Of a DNA stretch of 64,000 bases, positions 1 to 8,065 are shown piece by piece. The position numbers and the translations under genes are program-made. Numbering within the stretch: position 1 is the first letter of the stretch; every line of letters starts with the position of its first letter. The stretch comes from an uncultured Collinsella sp. (GTDB taxonomy: Bacteria > Actinomycetota > Coriobacteriia > Coriobacteriales > Coriobacteriaceae), in NCBI GenBank assembly GCA_902494195.1, contig CABUSH010000004.1, forward strand, positions 1 through 64,000, in the 5' to 3' direction. Under the pieces are notes generated by a model. It was not told the origin of the DNA, did not search any database, and was given only the letters and a program-made list of their open reading frames with translations.

Positions 1-153
1 CTTGTGCGCCGCGTGCGCCCCTACTTTGCGGCATACACGTCGCAATTGCCCCTACCTAGAAAGTGCATGGCAGCTCGGTCAATCGCCCTTGCGCTTTGGC
101 CTACCTAGAATCGCTGTTCGGCCCGCAAGCCGTTCAAGACCCTCGAAGAGCAG

Positions 154-798
154 GTGGCCATCCTCGAGTCCAGGGGGCTCTCCATGCCGGAGTACGCCGC
201 CTACGCCCTCCTCGGCGAGGACTACTATTGCGTTGTCAACGGGTACAAGGAGCCGTTCCTCGACAAGGAGGCCAGCGCCGAGGCGGGTCACGACGTCTAC
301 GCCGAGGGAACGGGATTCGGAGACCTCTACGGCCTTTTCCTCTTCGACCGCGACCTGCGCAACCTTACCTTCAAGTACCTCCTCAAGGCGGAGGCCCGCG
401 TGCGCTCGGTCGCCGCCTACACCTTTTCGGAGGCCTATCGGGAGCTCGATGCCTACCTGAAAATCGCCAACTACACCGATGCCAAGGACTACATGGTGGG
501 GCCGAGCCATTACGACGAGGACCTGGCCGGGCTCATCGCCCTGCGCACCCTCGTGGACTTCCGCAACATCTGCGCCCGCGACGAGCCGCTTTGGTGCGCC
601 AGGGTCGGGCCCGTGAGGGACGAGGACTTCTCGACAATGGTGGCCAAGCTGGCTCTCATCCTCGACTCCGAGACGATCAGCTCCTTCAAGTCCGAGCTCG
701 CGTCCCTTGTCGGGGGCTACGCCGCCGAGAGCCAAAGGCTGGGCGAGGTGCTCTACAACTCTGACCTCGGTGTTCCTAGACCGGAAGACGACAAGTGA
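154..798 (+). CDS. Abi_2-family abortive infection protein, probably 5'-truncated
   Basis: The 214-residue product from a GTG start resembles the Abi_2 (AbiD/AbiF-like) family, whose members abort phage infection or act as RNA-targeting toxins; the mechanism here is inferred. Family members usually begin with a KPF...EEQ...L..RG motif. That motif is encoded in frame from about 127 (KPFKTLEEQ), upstream of the GTG, but there is no ATG, GTG or TTG between the in-frame stop at 106 and 154. The gene has either lost its original start or uses GTG 154 and makes a slightly shortened protein. The body is helical, with blocks such as ARVRSVAAYTFSEAY and a C-terminal ALRTLVDFRNICAR region typical of the family. 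The 3' end lies beside a broken AbiEii gene on the opposite strand. Confidence 0.6.
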   Translation: MAILESRGLSMPEYAAYALLGEDYYCVVNGYKEPFLDKEASAEAGHDVYAEGTGFGDLYGLFLFDRDLRNLTFKYLLKAEARVRSVAAYTFSEAYRELDAYLKIANYTDAKDYMVGPSHYDEDLAGLIALRTLVDFRNICARDEPLWCARVGPVRDEDFSTMVAKLALILDSETISSFKSELASLVGGYAAESQRLGEVLYNSDLGVPRPEDDK

Positions 799-1010
799 AT
801 CGCAATTTGCTCCCTGGTCAAAAGGTCGCGCGTCTTTCTCGCGTCGGGTATGCGGGCCAGAGGGCCGCTGCCGCCTTTGAGCACGAACCGCTCCCCGACG
901 CCGGCGAACACGCGGCAGAGGAACCGGTCGCGCAGCATCTAACGATAGGCGTTACCGGCCACCCGACCCGACTCCCGTATCGCCTTCTTGGCGGCGCGAT
1001 CGAAGCGCGT
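796..1010 (-). pseudogene. AbiEii/AbiGii-type nucleotidyltransferase toxin remnant
   Basis: Read on the minus strand, 1010 to 941 encodes FDRAAKKAIRESGRVAGNAYR. An in-frame TAG at 939-941 follows, and then the same frame continues with MLRDRFLCRVFAGVGERFVLKGG and ARKTRDL. This matches the N-terminal part of AbiEii toxins (DUF1814), where a helix leads to a DRFL.RVF segment and a FVLKGG nucleotidyltransferase motif. The frame then runs into the end of the neighbouring Abi_2 gene without the rest of the domain, so the copy is both interrupted and truncated. No AbiEi-like antitoxin is visible nearby. The family match is from memory of its motifs. Confidence 0.5.
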
Positions 1011-1551
1011 CGGCCCGGCCGGGCGCGGGCTGTCCGTCGACGCCTCGCGGCTCGATGCGGCCGGTGCCGATGGCGGCGTCGCATGCACGGGCGGGTCGCT
1101 TATGTCCGCGCGATTTGTGACGCCAGTGGGCGGGGCCTTCGGCGCCGGCGGGGTGGTGGATGCCCCAGGGGCCATGGCGCCGCATGTGGTGATCGAGTCC
1201 GAGGGCGCCGCGGCGCCGGCGGGGGAGGCCGACGGGCGCGAGGTGCCCGGTGGCGCGGGCGAGCCGGCCGGTGGCGCCGGCCCAACCGTTGAGCGGCCCG
1301 GCGCCGGGTCCGCGACGGATCCCGTCCCTAGGCCCGCGACTGCGACGCCCAAGACGACCACGACAAGCAAGACGACAGTTACCAAGACCACGGCGTCCAC
1401 GCCATCCAGGGCCAAGACTGCTAGCGCCGCCGCCACGCTCCCCAAGACCGCCGACAGCAACTGGATCGCCGCCTCCTTAGCGCTATTCCTGCTGGGAACA
1501 GCGCTTCTAGGTGCCACGCGCTGCTGCTGGGACACCCGTCCAAGTTACTGA
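988..1551 (+). pseudogene. C-terminal remnant of an LPXTG-type surface protein
   Basis: The frame ends with a Thr/Lys/Pro/Ala-rich wall-spanning stretch, then LPKTAD at about 1438-1455, a hydrophobic segment (ASLALFLLGTALLG) and a short polar tail. This is the layout of a sortase sorting signal with an LPKTA variant. The usual signal peptide and folded ectodomain are missing, and the upstream half is Gly/Ala-rich sequence that overlaps the AbiEii remnant. The TTG at 988 has no good ribosome binding site. I read it as the surviving tail of a larger cell-wall protein, cut by rearrangement. It could still be expressed as a small anchored peptide, but no secretion signal is seen. Confidence 0.4.
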
Positions 1552-1662
1552 CGAAGTGGGGCTTGCTTTGGCAGTGTTAGCAATAAGGGCGGCTCCGCTA
1601 GTCTCGGGAGACCGCGGCATTCGGCTGGCTTGCTGAGTGCCGCGGGCAGTAGCGGACAGTAG
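1541..1662. repeat. ~120 bp direct repeat, copy 1, with hairpin
   Basis: The sequence from CAAGTTACTG to GGACAGTAG matches 9988-10113 at most positions. It contains a hairpin built on GCGGCATTCGGC. Several differences between the copies keep pairing through G-U wobbles (GCC to GCT, GAA to GAG in the 3' arm), which suggests selection on an RNA fold. The repeat starts inside the last codons of the surface-protein remnant. It may be an interspersed hairpin repeat or a boundary of the defence-like island. Confidence 0.65.
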
Positions 1663-1709
1663 CATCAAACCCTCAATTCAATCTCCCTCGTACGTAGGGA
1701 GGCCCCGCC

Positions 1710-2063
1710 ATGCTGTCCACCGCCGAGCCCCTCACCAAGGCACTCGATACCCTCTTCAGGCGCAAGACGGTCAATGTGGCCGCGTTCGCCAACGGCGACG
1801 GACCCGTGAGCGAAATCTCGTTGGGCTACTTTTCCAGCGACCACGTCAAGAAGCACCCAGAGAAGTCGAATAACGGGTTTGCGGTCGAGCACGTCGTGCT
1901 TATGGCGAGGGCCCTTGCCGACGAGATCGCGGACTATCGCGCCGCCGCCGGCTGGCGCGGCCTGGACGAGGCGCCCTTCGAGGGCTACGCGTACGGCGTC
2001 GACGACTTCTACTCGGTCAGCTTCTTGCATCCGTGCCAGGACAAGGGGAGAGGCAGCCTGTAG
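1710..2063 (+). CDS. Hypothetical protein
   Basis: This 117-residue frame begins at ATG 1710, with GGGAGG eight bases upstream, and is soluble and mildly acidic. I do not recognise a family. It has the look of a real coding sequence (balanced composition, good ribosome binding site), with segments such as FSSDHVKKHPEKSNNGF and VLMARALADEIADYRAA. Its last 55 bases overlap the 3' end of the convergent gene at 2009-2581. One or both tails may have been altered when the two were brought together, so the C-terminus may not be ancestral. Confidence 0.45.
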   Translation: MLSTAEPLTKALDTLFRRKTVNVAAFANGDGPVSEISLGYFSSDHVKKHPEKSNNGFAVEHVVLMARALADEIADYRAAAGWRGLDEAPFEGYAYGVDDFYSVSFLHPCQDKGRGSL

Positions 2064-2581
2064 AACGAGGTCGGCTCCATAGAGATCTCCTCGAGCCTTC
2101 CGTTGCCTCGCCGAACCCATGGAATCCCATTCGCGTCGACGAAAGCCGTTTCGGGCGCCGTGCGCACTCCCATTCCGTGCCCTCCCGTTGGGAGCCATAT
2201 GTACCATGCTCCAGGAGGAAGCGTGCCGACGCAGACGCGGTCGGGAAAAGCGGGACCGTTGTCCTCTCCTTTGAAAGAAGGGCCGGCTCCGCTAATCCCG
2301 ACGCAGGTGACGATTGCGTCGTAGACGGGGGACTCGCTTTCGTTTCGAAGCACGACGAACTGCCAGAAGAATCGGTTGTCATCGGGCTGATCGATTCGGT
2401 TTCGACCTTCTTCGTACCATGCCGATATGCGGGATGGCTGATGCCGCTTGATATCGTCCTCCCTGTTTCTTTTGGTCTGGTTGTTTTGACAGAATGCGGC
2501 AATCAAGGTCCCCAAGGTAGCGGCTCCGATGAATGCTTGGACAATCAGATTGGCGGTGTCTATATCGATGCCAAAAATCAT
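2009..2581 (-). CDS. Membrane-anchored hypothetical protein
   Basis: The 190-residue product has one N-terminal membrane helix (about residues 10-30, LIVQAFIGAATLGTLIAAF). A short charged stretch with an arginine/lysine cluster follows (about 35-48), then a beta-rich cytoplasmic domain containing WQFVVLRNES and a PPGAWYIWLPTGGHGMG segment. I recall similar small single-helix proteins of unknown function from actinobacteria but cannot name a family. Its sequence is less G/C-biased than the housekeeping genes. It converges on and overlaps the gene at 1710-2063. A regulatory or envelope-associated role is possible but not shown. Confidence 0.5.
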   Translation of the reverse strand: MIFGIDIDTANLIVQAFIGAATLGTLIAAFCQNNQTKRNREDDIKRHQPSRISAWYEEGRNRIDQPDDNRFFWQFVVLRNESESPVYDAIVTCVGISGAGPSFKGEDNGPAFPDRVCVGTLPPGAWYIWLPTGGHGMGVRTAPETAFVDANGIPWVRRGNGRLEEISMEPTSFYRLPLPLSWHGCKKLTE

Positions 2582-3015
2582 TGGATGGTCACCGGCTTAG
2601 TATCGTGGGGCGAAAATTCTAACTCTGAATAATACGGCATGATTGATGGTTGGCGTTGACCGAATTCCCATTGACGGTAACAACCCACCGCACTCCTCGA
2701 CCACCTCGATTGCCTTGCGATTCTGCTTCTCGAGCGCGGAGACGATAGCGAGGAAGCACCGCTCTTTCTGTCGGGGGCTATAATTAACCGTTCAAGCCAG
2801 ATTCTGCCGTCTGTGGTAAAACAGCATGCTATTAAAGATTCTGGCCTTGATTAGAGTTTTTTTATCCCAGTCATTGTCGCCGGATCTCCCTATGCGGCGG
2901 GGCTCGACTTCGAGGACGTCGTCGACTCGGCCCTCGAGCGTGCAAGACTTGCTGAGCTAGGTGGACTAGAGTAAGAAAAGAGAAATCAAAAGGCGAATTT
3001 ACCGCGAGGAGCAAA
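2582..3015. other. 434-base stretch without an intact gene
   Basis: No intact gene is seen. At about 2870-2974 a short plus-strand frame encodes VIVAGSPYAAGLDFEDVVDSAL and ends at a stop; it reads like the tail of a lost protein that I cannot identify. The stretch 2790-2870 is AT-rich and could carry the promoter of the STAND gene. GCGAGGAG just upstream of 3016 is that gene's ribosome binding site. Confidence 0.4.
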
Positions 3016-6000
3016 ATGTCCCATATAAATCAGATCCAAGAAGAGCTAAGGCAGATCGAAGGCGGGCGTTTTCAAACACTAGCAAATCAGTATCTATATA
3101 GGAGATATTCGCTTAACAACATCATTGAATTGGGATCCCAATGCGGCACGGATAAAACTACGACCGGAGTGCCAGATATGTACTCCGTAGGAGAGAATGG
3201 ACACTACATCTTCGCGGCATACACAACCTCTAAATCCGACATCCGCAATAAGCTGCTAAATGATGCTATAGACTGCCTTGACAGGAGCAAAACCGGCATC
3301 GATCCGCAACTCATAGATCGAATCATCCTGTGCCACACATACTTTCGCCTTTCACCTCTGGTACTCGAGGAAGTCCGCGCCATCGATCCACGGATAGAAA
3401 TAATCGGGCCAGAGACAATTGCGAGCGACCTTGATAGAAAATTCCCTGCGCTAGCGCATACGGTTTTGGGCATTCCGCTCGGAAAGGGGTCATTCATCGC
3501 CCCAGACCGCTTCATCGAGCGAAGCCTGAACGGCCGTTTCACAACCGACCTGTCGAAGCCCCTCATGCACAGGGATTCCGAGTTTTCAGGCATCATCGAA
3601 TCGATAGAGCAAAGTAGGGCAGTAGTGATTCAGGGGCAGTCTGGATCGGGGAAAACCAAGATCGCCCTCGACGCATGCCTCTCATTCAGCAATCGGCATC
3701 ACTGGGATCTTCTGATCTTGGACTCTAGGTATTCGTCGCATCTCGACGATGATATTGAGCTGATTTTGTCGGAGTCGGAAAACATTATCCTTCTGGTCGA
3801 TGATGCAAACGGCAACCTGTCACTTGAGCACTTGCTGGGAATCTGCTTGGAAAACAAAAAGCTAAAGATTGTCCTCACCTGCAGGAAGATGCACCGAAGC
3901 GAGTTGACCGCGAAAATCGGCAGCTATCTAAATTTCAAAGAAATAGAGCTGGAGCCTCTAACCGCGGAAAACATTGAAGCGATACTCGAGACCGAATACA
4001 ACATAAAAAACCTAGCACTGAGGGAGAGAGTATCGGCAATCGCAAACGGAAACCTGCGCTTGGCTATCATGGCAGCAAGCCCCATAGCAGACGGCAATTT
4101 CGAAGCCATCCAAGAGCCATACGATCTTCTGAACATCTATATGAATTCCGCCTTAGCTGGGTACTCCAGCAGGGAGCAGCGTCTCGCAGAGGTCCTTGCA
4201 ATCTACGATTGCTGCGATCTTATTGAAGGAGACCCTTGTTACGAGGAACTCTTGGGCCTGGAGTACGACGATGCCGAGATTCGGGATTTTGCATCCAGAT
4301 TGAACGACCAGGAAATCGTCACGATCCTTACCTCCGCTGGTGGCGTGCTAGCCATAAGAATGGAAGAGCAGAATCTTCGTGACTTCTTGATATGCCGCCA
4401 CTTCGCAAAAGAAGGGAACGGCAGTTTTGCGGATTTCATTCTGCATACCGCAGAAATGCCGAACGCGCCGTATCTCAAAGCCGCCAAGTCAATGGCTGAA
4501 GTGTGCGGAAGTGCGAGCGTGTACGACTACCTTCGAAGGGAATGCGGGAAAGCTTGGGATGAAATTAAGAATCGGGATGCGCGAATTGCCGATCAGTTCA
4601 TAATCACATTCAATCAACTCCTTCCCATACAGGCGCTCGCCTTTGCCTCAAACCGCATCGAAAGCGCTGCTTGCGCTGACGTATCGGAAGATATTCTCGG
4701 CATGAATTCGACATCCGACGGATCTATGCCCCTGCATATTTCCGTATCCCTGATGAGCTCGAGCGAGTATTCGCAAACAGCCTTAGAGTTGTTCGTGACG
4801 TGTGTAGAAAGAGGCACCGAGCGAGCGGCCGAGTACAACTGGGCATGCGGACCAGACGGTGCTTTCGCTTATGATCTCGATCGTACGGGATTCGATTTGG
4901 AAAACAGCAAACTCGATGCCCTCGCTCAAAAATATCAACAATCGCATTCCCGTAATGTTGCAGCATGTCTGATCGTCTTGACGAGTTCATACCTCTCTTC
5001 AAGGGCCCAGCGCGTTTGGCAAAATGGCATAACGTACACATACAACACCCTGACCTTCAGTTTCACATCAGAGTTGGCCGAGCTCCACGCCCATTGCTTC
5101 CGGGCGCTCTCCGTTCTAGTCGAAACCGAATTCAGCAGGCAAGTTAAATCCACCTTTCGGCAGCACTTCTCGTTCTATGGCAAAGAACCTGAAGCGGAGC
5201 ACGCAGAAAACATGCATTCGGTGCTCTCGAGGATCGAAGAGCTATTCCCCAAATATATAAGCGAAGACTCGACAACCGATCTTTCATGCGGCTTAAGCAT
5301 CAACCAGATTTACGAAACATGCGCGCAGAACTCCCCTCTGAGCCTCGATGTGTTCCGCCAGAGCACATTCGACGCGCTTGGCTTGGAGAACTCTTGGTCT
5401 CTCGAAGAGAAAGAACCTAGAATATCCGCGGAAGAGTTACCGCTAGAACGACTGACCGAAGCCCTGGGAAAGCTGGCCGAAGATTATGAGATTTCCGGTA
5501 AAGAGTGGGAGTCGGGCAGGGCTATCGGAAAAGTCCTTCTGGAAATTGCCAAAAGGACCCCAGATACCGCTTCAAGCATAATCGCACGCAATATCGCATC
5601 GTTGCCCTCGACGATCCCCGTTCCGTATGAAGCACTTGATTACCTTGCTGAAGCCATCGGCAGGAGGGTCCTTAGAAACGAGCTGGGCGCGGTGCTCGAC
5701 GTGAGTGACCATCCGGCCCTGTTTGACTATCTTGATTTGCTAGCAATAAAGAGCGGGCCCGACAAGGAGGAGCTCGACGAGATCCTCGCAAGACTCGATG
5801 ACGGCAGAACGCATCTCTGCTTGGAAGATTTGGAGATAGTCGAGCCAAAGCATCCTGGCTATATGCTCAAATATGCTTTTAGGTTTTCCGAACATACACA
5901 CAATGATGAGGTTTGGCGGTTTTTCGGCAACTGCGGAGACGAAAAGCGCGTCTCCGCTCTAGATTCGTACTTCGGATCCAATCCCTCACCGGCTGTCAAC

Positions 6001-6672
6001 CTGTATTTTCTCGCACTTGAAGGACGCCCTTCTTTCGACTATAACCTCGCTTTCCTACGCTGCCTTTTACGCCTTGACAGTTCAATGATTGACCGTTTTT
6101 TGGAATACGCTGCCAACCTCGACTACCGACAAAGGCACGATCTCCTGCGAAGAATCAGCTCGTTTTGGACCGTCCAGGACGATCACGCTTGGAATCTGCT
6201 GAAAGCAATGATCGATGAAGCGCTGAGCAAACCACTCGGCAGGTATGAAATAGCCTTTTTGTTTCCCGTTCATGATGCAAATGCGCTCTCGAGCGATATT
6301 TTTTGGGAGCGCCTGGAATATACCATCCGCGAAAGGATCGCCGACGCAAATAGTCTCGATAGAATAAGCTGGGCCTTGTCCGATTGCAATGACGAGGCGA
6401 GGGTTAGGGCTATCACCCTCATTCTGACGCTCGATAAAGACGGGATATCGATCAACCATTTGGATCTCCGTCGATCTTCAATGAGCGGGTCCCCTGAAAA
6501 AGGCTTTATTCCAGCAAAGCTCAAGGAGATTGAGGCGATTGACTCGATTGCTGCTCAGCTGCCCGCAGGTGTTGCATATTTAAAACACAGAGAATGGCTG
6601 TCAAAAGTGAAGTCATCAATTGAAGGAGACATCGAAGACGAAAAGTGGGGGCTATTCCACGACAGGCAGTAA
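3016..6672 (+). CDS. STAND NTPase with nuclease-like N-terminus, probable anti-phage defence protein
   Basis: This 1218-residue protein has three parts. Residues 15-75 resemble a restriction-nuclease-like fold (GxDKTTxGxPD, then YIFAAYTTSK). Residues ~200-360 are a P-loop NTPase with Walker A GQSGSGKT at 207-214, Walker B IILLVDDA at 257-264 and a TCRKMH sensor-like strand at ~290. About 850 C-terminal residues are helical, like the repeat sensors of STAND proteins. This layout matches Avs-like bacterial NLR proteins that sense phage proteins and then activate an effector; a role in phage defence is inferred. In related nuclease domains I expect EYTT where this protein has AYTT (A68), so cleavage may be lost or rely on another residue. 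The start has GAGGAG upstream. Base composition is AT-richer than the core genes, suggesting transfer. It appears to be transcribed alone. Confidence 0.75.
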   Translation: MSHINQIQEELRQIEGGRFQTLANQYLYRRYSLNNIIELGSQCGTDKTTTGVPDMYSVGENGHYIFAAYTTSKSDIRNKLLNDAIDCLDRSKTGIDPQLIDRIILCHTYFRLSPLVLEEVRAIDPRIEIIGPETIASDLDRKFPALAHTVLGIPLGKGSFIAPDRFIERSLNGRFTTDLSKPLMHRDSEFSGIIESIEQSRAVVIQGQSGSGKTKIALDACLSFSNRHHWDLLILDSRYSSHLDDDIELILSESENIILLVDDANGNLSLEHLLGICLENKKLKIVLTCRKMHRSELTAKIGSYLNFKEIELEPLTAENIEAILETEYNIKNLALRERVSAIANGNLRLAIMAASPIADGNFEAIQEPYDLLNIYMNSALAGYSSREQRLAEVLAIYDCCDLIEGDPCYEELLGLEYDDAEIRDFASRLNDQEIVTILTSAGGVLAIRMEEQNLRDFLICRHFAKEGNGSFADFILHTAEMPNAPYLKAAKSMAEVCGSASVYDYLRRECGKAWDEIKNRDARIADQFIITFNQLLPIQALAFASNRIESAACADVSEDILGMNSTSDGSMPLHISVSLMSSSEYSQTALELFVTCVERGTERAAEYNWACGPDGAFAYDLDRTGFDLENSKLDALAQKYQQSHSRNVAACLIVLTSSYLSSRAQRVWQNGITYTYNTLTFSFTSELAELHAHCFRALSVLVETEFSRQVKSTFRQHFSFYGKEPEAEHAENMHSVLSRIEELFPKYISEDSTTDLSCGLSINQIYETCAQNSPLSLDVFRQSTFDALGLENSWSLEEKEPRISAEELPLERLTEALGKLAEDYEISGKEWESGRAIGKVLLEIAKRTPDTASSIIARNIASLPSTIPVPYEALDYLAEAIGRRVLRNELGAVLDVSDHPALFDYLDLLAIKSGPDKEELDEILARLDDGRTHLCLEDLEIVEPKHPGYMLKYAFRFSEHTHNDEVWRFFGNCGDEKRVSALDSYFGSNPSPAVNLYFLALEGRPSFDYNLAFLRCLLRLDSSMIDRFLEYAANLDYRQRHDLLRRISSFWTVQDDHAWNLLKAMIDEALSKPLGRYEIAFLFPVHDANALSSDIFWERLEYTIRERIADANSLDRISWALSDCNDEARVRAITLILTLDKDGISINHLDLRRSSMSGSPEKGFIPAKLKEIEAIDSIAAQLPAGVAYLKHREWLSKVKSSIEGDIEDEKWGLFHDRQ

Positions 6673-6716
6673 TCGACTTTAACACCTAGAATTAGGAAAA
6701 GCCTCGGGGCTCCTGC

Positions 6717-6863
6717 CTAGCCCTTCGACCTGCACTGCGTGCAGAAGACGGTCGAGGGCGAACCGTGGTGCAGCTCCATGAGCTCGAGCTGCATCGCCCT
6801 GAACAGGTCCTCGGGCTTGTTCAGCAGCCGCTCGTCGATGTTTGTGTCAACGGCCTACTGAAT
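6717..6863 (-). pseudogene. 3' fragment of an unidentified gene
   Basis: On the minus strand an open frame of about 45 residues contains DTNIDERLLNKPEDLFRAM and ends with HHGSPSTVFCTQCRSKG and a stop at 6717-6719. It reads as well-formed protein with a CxxC pair, but an in-frame stop lies just upstream and there is no start or ribosome binding site. I take it as the tail of a gene cut by rearrangement. The family is not recognised. Confidence 0.35.
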
Positions 6864-7100
6864 ACTGTTCAGTTTTACGCTACCACTGACAGCGAGGTCG
6901 AAGTGGCTCGTTGCTATTTCGAAGCCGCGCGCGCGGCGCGGAAGGGCGGCGTGGACCCCGAGGCCACTGCCTACAAGCTCGACAAGATGATTTGGTTGCT
7001 CTGCACAAGCGACTTTTACCTCGAAGGGGGTCTAAAGCTCTTTTCAACCAATGCACTTGTTGAATCGAACCTGAGCGCTTATTCGGGGGATGGCATTTAA
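6864..7100 (+). pseudogene. Fragment of an unidentified gene
   Basis: A plus-strand frame through this stretch encodes a coherent segment, DSEVEVARCYFEAARAARKGG followed by YKLDKMIWLLCTSDFYLEG, before it ends at 7100. The upstream part of the same open frame (from 6765) is only the reverse of the minus-strand fragment at 6717-6863, so no convincing start exists. It is probably a C-terminal remnant of a helical protein. I cannot assign a family. Confidence 0.3.
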
Positions 7101-7174
7101 ATCGGAGCCACTTTCAGAAAAGCGGCGCTGCAAACGCATGCCAAAACTGGCAAATTATTATGAAAGGTAATCTT

Positions 7175-7879
7175 ATGGCAAACGCAGAGGAATCAACTAA
7201 GGCCGGTCTATCGCGCTTGCAAGACGACGCAAGGCCGACTATTTGCAGCGACTCTCTCGAACTTATTTCGAATATCGCAGAGGTTGGCCTGGACGAAATT
7301 CTCCAAAACGAGTTCTTGAAGGACATCCCCGTCATCTCAAGCCTAGTGAGCATCTACAAAATCGGAAACAATATCCACAATGCGCATCTGCTGAAGAAGT
7401 ATGCGTGTTTCCTCGATGAGTTCAACCGCGACTCTTTTGAAAATGGCTCATGGAACAAGTACAAGCAATACTTTGAAGAGTCAAATAGGAAGCGCGATAT
7501 TGAGTACCTGCTTATCCTGCTCGAAAGATACATTGAGGAGGACAAAGCGCGGCGACTAGCAAAGATTTATGAGGCCTACCTAGATAAAGAAATTAGCTGG
7601 GACGATCTTCGTTTGTTTGCAGAGACTTTGGACAGATTTCTACCTGGAGACTACGAAATGCTTCGAGAAAAGGAAACTTTTCAGACGCTCAGAGGCAGAG
7701 ATGCAGAAGTTCTTCTTCGATTAACCGGACTGGGATTGCTGATTGAGGATATCCATCGGCAGCAGTGGGACGTAGTAGATACGACGCTCATCTTCGACGA
7801 TCCCGACGAAATTGAGAAAGAAGAAAGGGTTTATCGTAGGACCGAATTTGGAAACAGGATGGTATCTATACTTGGCTAG
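7175..7879 (+). CDS. Hypothetical protein in defence-like island
   Basis: I prefer ATG 7175 (234 residues) over ATG 7160, because AAAGG at 7163-7167 is correctly spaced for the former and lies inside the coding sequence of the latter. The protein has an N-terminal amphipathic segment (residues ~40-70, with LKDIPVISSLVSIYKIG), which may be membrane-associating, followed by a charged helical body and an acidic C-terminus. The LKDIPV...I.KIG pattern recalls small proteins I have seen beside phage-defence genes, but no function can be assigned. Codon use is AT-rich like the STAND gene upstream, and the gene converges with the 8066-9403 gene. Confidence 0.6.
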   Translation: MANAEESTKAGLSRLQDDARPTICSDSLELISNIAEVGLDEILQNEFLKDIPVISSLVSIYKIGNNIHNAHLLKKYACFLDEFNRDSFENGSWNKYKQYFEESNRKRDIEYLLILLERYIEEDKARRLAKIYEAYLDKEISWDDLRLFAETLDRFLPGDYEMLREKETFQTLRGRDAEVLLRLTGLGLLIEDIHRQQWDVVDTTLIFDDPDEIEKEERVYRRTEFGNRMVSILG

Positions 7880-8065
7880 CTACTGCAGACAGCAATCTGA
7901 GCGCGCTCTTGTCGTCTTGGTTAAACTGCTCGGATCTACCAGTGATTTTTACTGCATTAGGCATTCGTAAAGGGAATCGGTTCTTCACGATTCGCATCCT
8001 TTCTAGTGCTGCCTTTATTTAATGATCGAGATATGCTCGGCGACTGCGGTGTTCTGCCCCTTAGG

